DNA of 61,067 nt from contig CAZLGG010000010.1 of NCBI GenBank assembly GCA_964559135.1, positions 1 through 61,067 on the forward strand, read 5' to 3'. A program made the position numbers and the translations under genes. Below are positions 33,901-42,554 of this stretch, in pieces. How positions within the stretch are numbered: the first letter of the stretch is position 1; every line of letters begins with the position of its first letter. Source of the stretch: DRQF01 sp964559135. GTDB lineage: Bacteria > Planctomycetota > GCA-002687715 > DRQF01. Below the pieces are notes generated by a model. The model saw nothing but the letters and a program-made list of their open reading frames with translations. It had not been told where the DNA came from and did no database searches.

Positions 33901-33915
33901 CGCGCTTCGAGGTCT

Positions 33916-34455
33916 TCAGTCGTGGAGTTGGTCGAGGAGTCCGGCCAAATCGTCAGCGTGTTCTTCTTCCATGGCGAGGATGTCTTCCAACATCCGCCTC
34001 GTGGTGGGATCATCGTTTCCGAGATAGCGGATCATGTCCCGATAGCTGTCGATGGCGATCCGTTCGGCGACCAGGTCTTCCTTGATCATGTCGATGAGAT
34101 CCGAGCCCTCCACGTACTCCGCATGGCTGCGGGTGAGCAGACCCTCCGGTGAGAAGTTGGGTTCGCCGCCGAGCTGGACGCAACGCTGAGCGATCAGGTC
34201 GGCATGACCTTGCTCCTCGTTGGCGTGCTGGAGAAACTCCTGAGCCACGCTCTGGGCGTTGATGCCCGTCGCCATGAAGTAGTGCCGCCGATACCGGAGA
34301 ACGCAGACGATCTCGGTGGCGAGGGCCTCGTTGAGAAGACGCACCACCGTCTCCCGGTCGGCCGTATAACCTTCCGTCAACGCTCCGTTCTCGATGTGCT
34401 TCCGAGCCCGCTCGCGCAGCGTCTTGATGTCGGTGAGAAAAGTCTTGTCGGTCAT
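33916..34455 (-). CDS. Bacterioferritin-like diiron protein
   Basis: 179 residues from the ATG at 34455, which has GGGAGAG upstream. The four-helix pattern shows LLNEALATEIVCVLRYRRHYF, then QEFLQHANEEQGHADLIA, then IKEDLVAERIAIDSY and LEDILAMEEEHADDL. The ExxH pairs (EEQGH, EEEH) and the helix Glu residues match the ferritin-like diiron centre. It should store or oxidise iron, or protect DNA in Dps-like fashion; bacterioferritin is the closest match. Cytoplasmic. It is a single gene with a good leader. Confidence 0.85.
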   Translation of the reverse strand: MTDKTFLTDIKTLRERARKHIENGALTEGYTADRETVVRLLNEALATEIVCVLRYRRHYFMATGINAQSVAQEFLQHANEEQGHADLIAQRCVQLGGEPNFSPEGLLTRSHAEYVEGSDLIDMIKEDLVAERIAIDSYRDMIRYLGNDDPTTRRMLEDILAMEEEHADDLAGLLDQLHD

Positions 34456-34656
34456 GAGGCTCTCCCTTCGTCCGCCTGGAACCCTCCAGGATTGCCATGA
34501 CCCTAAGTGCGCCCCCACCCCCACGCAACCCGAGGTGCCGAGCCATACCCAGGGTGTGGATTGCGGTCGCCCTCGCCCCCGGTTTCCCGAGCGTGGAGGT
34601 CTCCACTCCAGGCGATGTCGGATGAGCGTAGGAGCGGAGACCTAAGGCAGAGGCTT

Positions 34657-36012
34657 TCAAGGAGCAAAGAGCAGGTTGACGTAAACCTTGTCCGATGCTG
34701 TGGCACCCGTCTGCGTGTCCACAAGCCAGATCATCACGGGCTCCACGCCAGAATAGGGCGGTTTCTTGCTGGTGTCACCTCTCGGCGGGAGCGTGATCGC
34801 GATTTGCGTTGCGGAAACGTAGGTCGTCGTCAAAGCAACGTCACTGCCGTCGAGCTTGCAGTGTGCCTCATGGGTGTTGCGAAAGCCGTCTCCCTCGAAA
34901 CGCACGATCGTTCCCTGGTTGCACTCTGTGTCCAAGGGCTCGAACAATACAGCCAGAGCCTCCGTCGCAACCGTGGCTGGGACACCGACGAGTTGCTCAG
35001 GATCACTGGGAACGATTCCCAGTTTCCAATTCGCAGCCAGTGCCAGGTCGAGATCGATGATCATATGACCCGAACGAGGAAGTGCGTACGTGCTCGAGAT
35101 CCAACCACCGTTCGGCACGGCCCCGGTCATTTCTCGAATGCGAAAGCTCTTTGAGGGTGCGCCGAGCACTCGAATTCTTCGTTGCCCCGCATGGAGAGGG
35201 CCCGTAATCCGAAGCACTTTCGCAACCTCGGTGCGGGAAGCCACGGACAGAACCCACCCCGCAGGCGTTTCAGTAAGAATGCGGCGAGGCAGTCCTTTCG
35301 TTTTGCCGACGAGGGCGACGGCTCCCGAGCCGCAGGGAGCAAACATGCTGAATGGGGTCGCGGACTCCGTCGGGTCCAGGCCATAACCGAATTCCGTGTC
35401 GAGGGTTTCGGGAACCCCGTCCCCGTCGGCGTCGTGGCATCGACGGATCGTCAGGGTTTCGAGATCGAAAACATAGAGGAAACCGTTCACGACATTGGCA
35501 TCAACCCAGATCTGACCGCTGGGCACTGGCGGCCCGAAAGTCTGGACGGTGGGAGAGCCGACTGCAGGGATCGTGACTCGTTTCAACGCAGAACGACCAT
35601 TGGCTCCGTCCCATCCCGACACCAAGAACTCCGCCGTCCCTGGAGGCGATCCAAGCAACCGCTGGAGCCCGTAAATGCGGGACAAACCCGTATCAATCCC
35701 GGCCTTCGTCGTGGGAGACGTCCGGCGGTCCCAGAATGCCAAGATGCCCGACGTCACGCTGCCCTGAAGCTTCCAGGTTCGGGAGGTGGCCCGGGGCGTC
35801 GTGTGGGTGATGAATTTCCTGGCGAACCCCGGGTGAGCCCCGGAATACTCCGGCGGCAGGAAACTTCCGAGGTCGTTGCGCCCCTGGAACGTAGTTGCCC
35901 AGGTGGGAAACGTGATCGTCTGAGACGGAGCCCATCGGCCGACGGAGAGAAAAACAGCCAGGACGAGCCCCTCCACGAGCAGAGCTGGAGCATGACTACG
36001 AATCGACTTCAT
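34657..36012 (-). CDS. Secreted protein of unknown function with TIG-like C-terminal domain
   Basis: 451 residues from the ATG at 36012 with AAAGGAT upstream. The N-terminus (MKSIRSHAP, hydrophobic core, then APSQ) is a signal peptide. Residues 180-210 contain RCHDADGDGVPETLDTEFG, a calcium-loop-like Asp-rich segment. Residues 350-451 (CNQGTIVRFEGDGFRNTHEAH, then SATQIAITLPP) resemble IPT/TIG immunoglobulin-like folds. The middle may be a beta-propeller-like repeat, but no motif is convincing. It starts 54 bases after the stop of the upstream zincin-like gene on the same strand; the two may be co-expressed. Confidence 0.6.
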   Translation of the reverse strand: MKSIRSHAPALLVEGLVLAVFLSVGRWAPSQTITFPTWATTFQGRNDLGSFLPPEYSGAHPGFARKFITHTTPRATSRTWKLQGSVTSGILAFWDRRTSPTTKAGIDTGLSRIYGLQRLLGSPPGTAEFLVSGWDGANGRSALKRVTIPAVGSPTVQTFGPPVPSGQIWVDANVVNGFLYVFDLETLTIRRCHDADGDGVPETLDTEFGYGLDPTESATPFSMFAPCGSGAVALVGKTKGLPRRILTETPAGWVLSVASRTEVAKVLRITGPLHAGQRRIRVLGAPSKSFRIREMTGAVPNGGWISSTYALPRSGHMIIDLDLALAANWKLGIVPSDPEQLVGVPATVATEALAVLFEPLDTECNQGTIVRFEGDGFRNTHEAHCKLDGSDVALTTTYVSATQIAITLPPRGDTSKKPPYSGVEPVMIWLVDTQTGATASDKVYVNLLFAP

Positions 36013-36066
36013 GCCATATCCTTTCGACGAGACCATCCAAGACACTGAAAAGGTATTCGTGGTGAT

Positions 36067-36912
36067 TCAGTCGCAATTGTGAGATTGGAGACAAGACGCA
36101 ATGTCGTCAAACACGAGATCAAGGGCCACCCGCCCCCGCTGGGCCGCCCTCTGTGCCGATGGCACATGAGTTTGGAGAGCGGGGAGAACCATCGACAGGC
36201 TCGAAGCACGTCCATTCAATCCGAGGAGATCCCCTGCGGCATTGAGGTGGGAGCGAGCGCTCCCCAAGGCCTCATCGAGACCGTCGCAAAACTCCTCGTT
36301 CGTGATGTGACCCGTGATCCATTCCGTCGTTAGAATATCTTTGCTCTGTTCAATCGCACGGGCCTCGAGCAGCAAGGAATGTGCGTAGCACAAAAGCTCC
36401 TGATCCAGTTGGAATTTCCGCCGCGTGGCGTTGGAAAGACCTTGGGGAGGCGCGATGGTTTCCCAGTCCAAAGTCTGTAGGGTGTGCCCGGCCTCGTGGA
36501 GGATCTCTGCGGCGACCCAGCCTCCAGGCATCTCTTGACACCAGATTCGCTTGTCGAGAGCGATTTTTCCGCCGGAGAACTCACCCTTACTGTTGGGGTC
36601 AGCGTTGGGATCATCGAAAACCCACAGCTGCATGCCGCACAGGGCTTCGGCGAGACGTTCGAGAACGGAACGGGGCGCGGCCAGACCATCGTTGATGATC
36701 AGGTCGTCCGAGGTCGCCCCGAGGTTCGACTTCACATTCGCCACGTATTGAATACCGTTGGCCTGCTTCTGTGCGCTGAGGGTCCCAGGATGGACCCACC
36801 CCGGGTGCGGCGAAGGCGCACCGGCTGGAGGAAAGCTCTGAGCGGAGCACAAAGACGCGAGAAAAAACAAGACCCATAGGGTTGCAAGACGTCGCCGGGG
36901 GGGGAGAGGCAT
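36067..36912 (-). CDS. Secreted zinc metalloprotease-like protein (HEAGH)
   Basis: 281 residues. The ATG at 36912 has GAGGAG upstream and starts a signal peptide (PPRRRLATLWVLFFLASL, then CSAQ). The motif ILHEAGHTLQ holds HExxH at 139-143. The putative third ligand cannot be assigned, although acidic residues occur 25-40 residues later (LDQELLCYAHS). This places it among secreted zincin-like proteins without a closer family. The bases upstream, to 37350, are less GC-rich than the rest of the window. Function is inferred from one motif plus the signal peptide. Confidence 0.6.
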   Translation of the reverse strand: MPLPPRRRLATLWVLFFLASLCSAQSFPPAGAPSPHPGWVHPGTLSAQKQANGIQYVANVKSNLGATSDDLIINDGLAAPRSVLERLAEALCGMQLWVFDDPNADPNSKGEFSGGKIALDKRIWCQEMPGGWVAAEILHEAGHTLQTLDWETIAPPQGLSNATRRKFQLDQELLCYAHSLLLEARAIEQSKDILTTEWITGHITNEEFCDGLDEALGSARSHLNAAGDLLGLNGRASSLSMVLPALQTHVPSAQRAAQRGRVALDLVFDDIASCLQSHNCD

Positions 36913-37350
36913 TGCGAACTCCTCGCTATACGTCGATTTCGAGGCTACTTTCAACTTGTACACCTTACGCTGACCGAGGTCAACGGGTTGGGGCGTGAAA
37001 ACCGAGGAACCCTCGAACTCCTTGCGTAGGTCCACGCATCCATGTTTAAGAGGGGTTTCTTCGCGATCAGGGAACGCAGAATCTCATTTTTTCTACAAAG
37101 GCAAAGAAACAAGACTCCACTGTTGATCAAAATACAACCTCATCGGTGCCGCCCGACGAGGTCGCCCTCCCACCTCATCATTCGGGGCCGAGCCACCGGA
37201 ATTCGAAGAGCATCCACGACTGATCGTTGCGCCCCCACCCCGATCCGCTCACGGCGACCTGGAGCCTCGGCGCCGATCGTCCGCACCGCGATCTAGCGTA
37301 CCCAATCCCCCCGAGGGACGGCATGGTCGGCGAAAGCAGGGCCTACGAAG
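36913..37350. other. Intergenic region, AT-richer than surroundings
   Basis: These 438 bases hold the leader of the HEAGH protein gene. From about 37060 to 37150 the composition turns AT-rich (for example ATTTTTTCTACAAAGG and ATCAAAATACAACC), unlike neighbouring DNA. No open frame is credible and no RNA is recognised. A terminator for the opposite-side gene lies just beyond, at 37351. Confidence 0.3.
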
Positions 37351-37391
37351 AAAAAGAGGCGGGGATCGATGATCCCCGCCCCCTCTCGCTT
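37351..37391 (-). terminator. Intrinsic terminator of the FlgM-like gene
   Basis: GGCGGGGATC, loop GAT, GATCCCCGCC: ten perfect pairs at 37358-37380. On the minus strand the hairpin is followed by TCTTTTTCTTC. It lies 80 bases past the stop of the FlgM-like gene. Confidence 0.8.
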
Positions 37392-37459
37392 TCCCTATCT
37401 TCTCGAAAGGGAGCACCCAACAAGGGCGCCCGCTTTCACCAAGGCCGGTCCTCGGGGCG

Positions 37460-37768
37460 TCAGCCCTCTTGACCCACGGCCGATTCCACGAATCCGTGGG
37501 CGGCCTGAGTCGCGGCTTCCGGAGTGTCCAGTTGCCCCTGAGCCAAAAGCTCGCGGGCCTTCTGGACTTGATCCGTGCGGATTTCGGGAACTTGGATCAG
37601 GGCATCGATGAGGGTTCTCACCTCACCCAGACGACCCGAGTTCTCGAAGGAATCCTGCGCGGCAGCTCCATGGGCCTTGCTGGAGGCGGGGCTTCCCGAA
37701 TGCGGGGAGGGTGATCGAGACGGACTCGACAGCCCTTCCAGACGGGATCCGATGTTCCGGATTTCCAT
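37460..37768 (-). CDS. FlgM-like candidate anti-sigma-28 factor
   Basis: 102 residues with AAAGGAG before the ATG at 37768. Residues 1-45 are Ser/Pro/Gly-rich and flexible (SSPSRSPSPHSGSPASS). The C-terminal half, RLGEVRTLIDALIQVPEIR then TDQVQKARELLAQGQLDTPEA then AAHGFVES, fits the FlgM pattern: a helix with V...R..L, then G-x-[YL]-[DE], then a helix with A. FlgM binds FliA until it is exported after hook completion. A sigma-28 promoter precedes the gene and a terminator follows. Similarity is by pattern only, so the assignment is tentative. Confidence 0.5.
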   Translation of the reverse strand: MEIRNIGSRLEGLSSPSRSPSPHSGSPASSKAHGAAAQDSFENSGRLGEVRTLIDALIQVPEIRTDQVQKARELLAQGQLDTPEAATQAAHGFVESAVGQEG

Positions 37769-37846
37769 AGGAAACTCCTTTCCAGTAAGCTCTTACGACA
37801 TCTCGACGACCCAATCGAGGTCGCCTGGAATATCGCATCCGAGGGA

Positions 37847-37873
37847 TTATCGGCCACCGTTCAGGGGACTTGA
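37847..37873 (-). promoter_or_regulatory. Sigma-28 (FliA) promoter of the FlgM-like gene
   Basis: On the minus strand, TCAAGTCC (37873-37866), 11 bases, then GCCGATAA (37854-37847). The -10 element matches the FliA consensus at all eight positions, the spacing is exact, and the -35 matches five of eight (T.AAGT). The start codon at 37768 is about 70 bases downstream of the expected transcript start. FliA itself is encoded in this window. Confidence 0.7.
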
Positions 37874-38026
37874 GGGGGAAACCCGGAAAAGGAGCCCCAG
37901 AAGTGGAAAGAACTTCCGCCCGACGGCCCAATCGTGTTCAATAATACGCCCCCTGCCCCGATGGGGGAGGGAGCGCTCATCATCCGCCGGCCTTGCCCAC
38001 GACTGTCCATGAATCGAGGAGTGATC

Positions 38027-39001
38027 ATGAGGACTCTCGCCAGTTTGTTCGTCTGCCTTGCCTTCTTGAGCCTCACCGCAGGGGCTCAAGTCACGAACCC
38101 GAGTTTCGAGACCAACTTGGGCGTGCCCACGGGTTGGAATCCGGTCGCCGGGTTGAACTTCGTCAATCCTCTCCCCGATGCGGGCTTCCCGACGGATGGC
38201 AGTCGCTATCTCCAGGTCTGGACCTCGACCACGGGGCCGGCGACCCCCCACAGCAACCCCGGCGGCTTCGGATTGGACGCTCAAAACGCCGCCGGCATCC
38301 AACAGTCGTTCCTGGTTCCGACGGGGAACATGACCACCATGGAGTTCGACTGCATCTTCATGAGCAACGACGTCAACAACGACTTTTTGGAGGCGAGCCT
38401 CTCGGACGGCATCAACACACTGAACCTCGTCCACCTGGACACGTTCAGCGTGGGGGTCGGCCCGGCATCGTCGAGTGGACTGCCCACGTCGCTGGTCACT
38501 CACGTCACCGTCGACATCGGCGCCTCCTTCCCGACGGCCTCCGCGCAAACCATGTTCACGCTGAGCCTTTGGGTAGGTAATCGGGTCGACAACACGGTCA
38601 TCTCCCGCGGTTACTTCGACAACTTCACCTTCGGACCCGGTACACCGCTTCTCGCCAACACCATCCAAATCAATGACCTGGGCGCGACGCAGCAGTTGGA
38701 GATCCACACGGTCAATCCTTCGACCCTGTTCTACAATTTGGTCAGCGACAACACATCAGGTCCGTTGGGCGGCGGCGAAGCCTTCGGTCTCTACTTGAGC
38801 CCGCTCGTTTTCAGCATCCTGCAGACACCCGCCGGCACCATGGGGCTGCATGACTTCACGAACGCTTCGGGAGACTACTTCGTCAACATCCCCACCTTCG
38901 CGAACCCGCCCGGACTCACCTTCGACTTCATACTGGTCACCCTCACCTCGATCGGAGGCGTCGACACCATCACGGCGCCCCAGCGCTACGTCTGGCCCTG
39001 A
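38027..39001 (+). CDS. Secreted jelly-roll-type protein of unknown function
   Basis: 324 residues from the ATG at 38027 with GAGGAG upstream. The signal peptide is MRTLASLFVCLAFLSLTAG, then AQ. The mature protein begins TNPSFETNLGVPTGW, the start of a carbohydrate-binding-like or DUF642-type beta sandwich found in many exported bacterial and plant proteins. FDNFTFGPG marks the end of that module at about residue 205. Residues 210-324 form a second beta domain without catalytic motifs. It is followed by a strong terminator. The ligand is unknown; carbohydrate binding is only suggested by the fold type. Confidence 0.6.
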   Translation: MRTLASLFVCLAFLSLTAGAQVTNPSFETNLGVPTGWNPVAGLNFVNPLPDAGFPTDGSRYLQVWTSTTGPATPHSNPGGFGLDAQNAAGIQQSFLVPTGNMTTMEFDCIFMSNDVNNDFLEASLSDGINTLNLVHLDTFSVGVGPASSSGLPTSLVTHVTVDIGASFPTASAQTMFTLSLWVGNRVDNTVISRGYFDNFTFGPGTPLLANTIQINDLGATQQLEIHTVNPSTLFYNLVSDNTSGPLGGGEAFGLYLSPLVFSILQTPAGTMGLHDFTNASGDYFVNIPTFANPPGLTFDFILVTLTSIGGVDTITAPQRYVWP

Positions 39002-39048
39002 TCGACGAAGCACTCACCGAGGGCCCCACCTCGCTAGACATTCACGAG

Positions 39049-39085
39049 ACAAGGCCGTGAACCCGAAAGTTCACGGCCTTGTTTC
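39049..39085 (+). terminator. Strong intrinsic terminator
   Basis: ACAAGGCCGTGAAC and GTTCACGGCCTTGT form a perfect 14-bp stem around CCGAAA, followed by TTTC. It lies 47 bases after the stop of the secreted protein gene and 15 bases before the end of the tRNA gene on the other strand, so it may end transcription from both sides. Confidence 0.88.
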
Positions 39086-39096
39086 GTGATGATGCG

Positions 39097-39182
39097 TGCC
39101 GCGGGGGAGATTCGAACTCCCACTCCCGATGAAGGGAACTAGGCCCTCAACCTAGCGCGTCTGCCAGTTCCGCCACCGCGGC
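39097..39182 (-). tRNA. tRNA-Leu (anticodon GAG)
   Basis: 86 nt on the minus strand. The acceptor stem is GCCGCGG pairing with CCGCGGC, then discriminator A. The D-arm is TGGCGGAACTGGCAGACGC. The anticodon stem CTAGG/CCTAG encloses loop TTGAGGG, so the anticodon is GAG, reading CUU and CUC. A long variable arm (TTCCCTTCATCGGGAG) shows class II, as in Leu. The T-arm is GGGAG, TTCGAAT, CTCCC. The 3' CCA is not encoded. Confidence 0.97.
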
Positions 39183-39239
39183 CGGTGGATCGGGATTATA
39201 TGGGGCTCTCTCAGGCTTTCCAGAGGAAACCGCCCTCGA

Positions 39240-41249
39240 CTATTGAGCCGCATCCATCTCCATCAGGAAGCGGAATTCGGGGAGATCTCCCCCAAAACTC
39301 CCGAAAACGAAGCCGAAGGCCCCGCGGAAATAATTCAACCAGGTGTCGATCTCCCGGCGAATCCGCTCGGGACTCCTCTTGCGGCGCGTGGCATCGAGCC
39401 ACTGCTGGAACCGACGCTCCTCCCAGCTCTCCCGCTCTTCGGGCTTCATGCCCATCCGGGCGGATTCACGAAGGAACCTCTGGCGCGCCTCGTACTTCTC
39501 CGCTTCCGTGATCTTCGAACGTTTCTCCACCCAACCGTCCTTCACGTGATCCATGTGGGCGTAGAGACCCTCCGGGTCGAGGAAAAACACACCCCGCGCG
39601 GACTCCTCCAGGTGATCCGGGTCCAGATTCCAAGCCAGATCGTCATAGGCTCGCCCATCGAATGCGGCCGCCTCACCCCGTTCGGCATCACGAGCACCGG
39701 AGAACAAGGGGAACCAGTTCGTGAGGAGGAACCAGTCACCTCGGTACGCGAACCCTGGGCGGCTCTTGCTCGGATCGTCCAACCACCGTTTGCGCGTATT
39801 CTCCCAGGCCTTCCATTCGCCCCAGTCATAGGGCTCGAATGGACTCTCGAAGGCGCGATCCAAGTCGGCCAGAAAGTCGTCGAGGACTTGGCGGTTCTCG
39901 ACCCGGAGAATGACGGCGAAACCCGGTTCGTCGTGTTGGACATCCATGCTCCGGCCCTTGTCGAAGAAGACGAGCCCCACGGTGGAATCGAAAGCCTCGT
40001 CCACGAGTTCTCGCATGCGCGGCAGAAGGTTCGGCGGCTGCCCTTCGCCGACGGAAGGCACGCCCTTGAAGCGGGCCAAACGCTGGGACAACTCGTCGAA
40101 GAGGAGACTCCGCTGGGCCGGTGGCATCAGGGCCGGTTCGCGAAACACCCAGTCGACGAGGGACTTCGGATCCGTTTCCAAATAGGCGTACCCGAAGACG
40201 CTGGCCGGCAACCTGCGAACGACGTCTCTCAGCTGAGCATCGAGGTGGCGCCGGTCAATGCGGGGCGTGACGGAAAAAGGGTCTCTCGGCTGCCGCGGTG
40301 CGGCGGCGCGGGCGACTCGGAGTCGCCCGGTGGCATCGATCTCGAGTTCGCCATACACGTCGGGGCCGTGAAGGTCGGGAAGAAAACGCTCGCAGGCTTG
40401 AGCCAGATCCGCTCCCCAAAGGGGGTCCAACAGCTTCGCGCGGAGGCCGCCGCCCTTTGCCAACAATGCACCCGCCACCATGAAGTCCACGCTGGTTCCC
40501 GGCGGGCCCTCCCACGCCCAGCCGGGGGTATAGCGCGTGGGCGGGAGAACGGGCACGCCCTCCAAGGCACAGGTTTTGGCCACTCGGGCCACGCCCGCGA
40601 CGTCCGTCCCCACGAGGATCGCTCGCCCCACGCGGGCCACTCCGAGCGTCATACGCGGAGAGGAGACGGAACACTTGGCGCCCCATGAGGTGGGCTGGAC
40701 CGTGACGCCGGGAGGCAACCGCGAGGACACGAACCAATCCGTCAGCGTCTCACTCGCCACGGCGTTCGCGCCGACCTGAGCCCACGCCGTGTCCGGCTGG
40801 AGCGCGGCCGCCCACAAGATTTCGCCGGCGTCGCGCCGACCCCAAAGAACGACGTCCTCACCCAGGAGATCATCGACGAGGTCCAGATCCATAGGGAGAG
40901 TGACGCCGCCTCCCGTCGTGATCTCGCGCCACGCATCCCGCAACACCCGATAGGCTTCCGCGTCGTGAACATCGGGGCGTTCGAGGAAACGTTGGAACGC
41001 GTCGTTGCGATGGAGGCGGGACCAGAACTCTCGATTCTCGACGCCCTTCACGAAGGTCTTCACCTCTCGCACGCGAAGAACGAACTCGGCGTCGTCGGGC
41101 ACGAGCACCAGAAGGTCGTCGACGGTCTCCGCGAAGGGATCGTAGACCTGCGTGAAGACGAATGTCGAAACGGCCGCCAGGATCAGCAGTAAGACGCCTC
41201 CAATGATGAGGCGGCGGCGGCGAAGGAGTCGAGAGATTCTCTGGTTCAT
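39240..41249 (-). CDS. Membrane-anchored DUF3352-like protein
   Basis: 669 residues. A basic N-terminus (NQRISRLLRRRRL) is followed by one hydrophobic helix at 14-33, after which the protein should be extracytoplasmic. LVLVPDDAEFVLRVREVKTF resembles the start of DUF3352 proteins (an adhesin-like, mainly alpha/beta repeat family). GYAYLETDPKSLVDW and GDWFLLTNWFPLFSG are further conserved-looking parts. The end is charged and helical. No enzymatic motif is seen. It lies between the tRNA and the divergent aminotransferase gene. Its function is unknown. Confidence 0.65.
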   Translation of the reverse strand: MNQRISRLLRRRRLIIGGVLLLILAAVSTFVFTQVYDPFAETVDDLLVLVPDDAEFVLRVREVKTFVKGVENREFWSRLHRNDAFQRFLERPDVHDAEAYRVLRDAWREITTGGGVTLPMDLDLVDDLLGEDVVLWGRRDAGEILWAAALQPDTAWAQVGANAVASETLTDWFVSSRLPPGVTVQPTSWGAKCSVSSPRMTLGVARVGRAILVGTDVAGVARVAKTCALEGVPVLPPTRYTPGWAWEGPPGTSVDFMVAGALLAKGGGLRAKLLDPLWGADLAQACERFLPDLHGPDVYGELEIDATGRLRVARAAAPRQPRDPFSVTPRIDRRHLDAQLRDVVRRLPASVFGYAYLETDPKSLVDWVFREPALMPPAQRSLLFDELSQRLARFKGVPSVGEGQPPNLLPRMRELVDEAFDSTVGLVFFDKGRSMDVQHDEPGFAVILRVENRQVLDDFLADLDRAFESPFEPYDWGEWKAWENTRKRWLDDPSKSRPGFAYRGDWFLLTNWFPLFSGARDAERGEAAAFDGRAYDDLAWNLDPDHLEESARGVFFLDPEGLYAHMDHVKDGWVEKRSKITEAEKYEARQRFLRESARMGMKPEERESWEERRFQQWLDATRRKRSPERIRREIDTWLNYFRGAFGFVFGSFGGDLPEFRFLMEMDAAQ

Positions 41250-41353
41250 GGGGTGGGCGATTCTATGTCTTGCGATCCCATCGCACCAATCGCGCCGTGG
41301 ATGGGACGCCCCGCACCTGATACGCTCTGCCTCCCATCCGGAGGCTCGAGAAG

Positions 41354-42544
41354 ATGTTCCAATCCCACAGGCTCGATCAGGTTCAGGCTTCCCTCACGAT
41401 GGCCATCGATGCGAAGGCCAAACAGTATCGTGCGGAGGGAAAGGATGTCCTCGGCCTTGCGGCGGGTGAGCCTGATTTCGCGCCTCCCGAATCCGTGCGC
41501 CGGGCCGCCAAAGACGCGATCGATGCCGAGAGAGGTCGGTACACCGCCGTGCCCGGGCTTCCCGATCTCCGCACCGCAGCCGCGGGGCACTTCGAGGCCT
41601 CCACGGGTCTCCCCGTCAGGCCCGAAGAGGTCATCGTGACCTCCGGCGCGAAGCAGGCCATCTTCAACGCCCTCTACGTCCTTTGCGACCCCGGGGACGA
41701 GGTCTTGATCCCCGCCCCCTATTGGACGTCCTACCCGGAGATGGCCCGCGCCCTCGGACTGAAACCCGTCATCTGCCCGGGCTCGGAAGACCTCTTGGCG
41801 GATCCGAGCTCCCTTGCGGACGGGATCACACCTCGCACGCGAGCGATCATCTTGAACTCGCCGTCGAATCCGACGGGACGGGTCATCACCGAAGAACGGC
41901 TGCGCGAGATCGCCGACGTGCTCCGCCCCCACCCCATCTGGATCATCAGCGACGACATCTATGGGCGGATCGTTTACGACGGATTCCGGTTCGCGAATCT
42001 TCCCATGGTGGACCCGTCATTCCAGGATCGATCCATTCTCGTCGACGGCATGTCGAAGACGTTTTGCATGACCGGCTGGCGCATCGGATTCGCCGCCGGG
42101 CCGAAAGAGGTCATCTCCGGCATGTCCAAGGTTCAGAGTCACTCCACGAGCTGTGCCAACGCCATCGCCCAGTGGGCGGCGCTGGCCGCTCTGCGGGAGG
42201 TGCGCGCCGACGACGTGCAGCGCATGGTCGCGGCCTACGAGGAACGAGCCGCATTCCTGTGCGGCGTGCTCGACGGCATCCCCAAACTCGTGACCCCCCG
42301 GCCCGAGGCGGCGTTCTACGCCTTTCCGGACGTCTCCGCCTACTTCGACACGTCCCTCGACGGGCGAACTGTGGGCTCGGCAATGACCCTGGCCGAGGCG
42401 CTTCTCGATGAGGAGCTGGTCGCGGTGGTTCCGGGGGAAGCATTCGGCGCTCCGCGCCACCTTCGGCTGTCCTTCGCCCTCGGGATGGAGGATTTGGGCC
42501 GGGCCGCAGAGCGCCTCCAGCGATTCTTCGGCCGATTGACTTGA
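41354..42544 (+). CDS. Class I PLP-dependent aminotransferase (aspartate aminotransferase family)
   Basis: 396 residues. The family signatures are LAAGEPDFAPPESVR, RYTAVPGLPDLRTA, IVTSGAKQAIFNAL, NSPSNPTGRV (Asn contacting PLP), SDDIYGRIVYDG and the Schiff-base lysine K235 in DGMSKTFCMTGWRIGF; HLRLSFAL supplies the substrate-carboxylate Arg. This is the subgroup I-gamma pattern of bacterial aspartate/prephenate aminotransferases. It transfers the amino group between aspartate and 2-oxoglutarate, or a related pair, in amino-acid synthesis. Cytoplasmic dimer. Ten bases separate it from the convergent acyltransferase gene. Exact specificity cannot be read from sequence. Confidence 0.92.
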   Translation: MFQSHRLDQVQASLTMAIDAKAKQYRAEGKDVLGLAAGEPDFAPPESVRRAAKDAIDAERGRYTAVPGLPDLRTAAAGHFEASTGLPVRPEEVIVTSGAKQAIFNALYVLCDPGDEVLIPAPYWTSYPEMARALGLKPVICPGSEDLLADPSSLADGITPRTRAIILNSPSNPTGRVITEERLREIADVLRPHPIWIISDDIYGRIVYDGFRFANLPMVDPSFQDRSILVDGMSKTFCMTGWRIGFAAGPKEVISGMSKVQSHSTSCANAIAQWAALAALREVRADDVQRMVAAYEERAAFLCGVLDGIPKLVTPRPEAAFYAFPDVSAYFDTSLDGRTVGSAMTLAEALLDEELVAVVPGEAFGAPRHLRLSFALGMEDLGRAAERLQRFFGRLT

Positions 42545-42554
42545 GGAGACGACG

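Noticed and set aside
37042..37296. 84-codon open frame in the AT-rich region
   Set aside because: No ribosome-binding site; Arg-rich, shadow-like composition; lies in the leader of the minus-strand gene.
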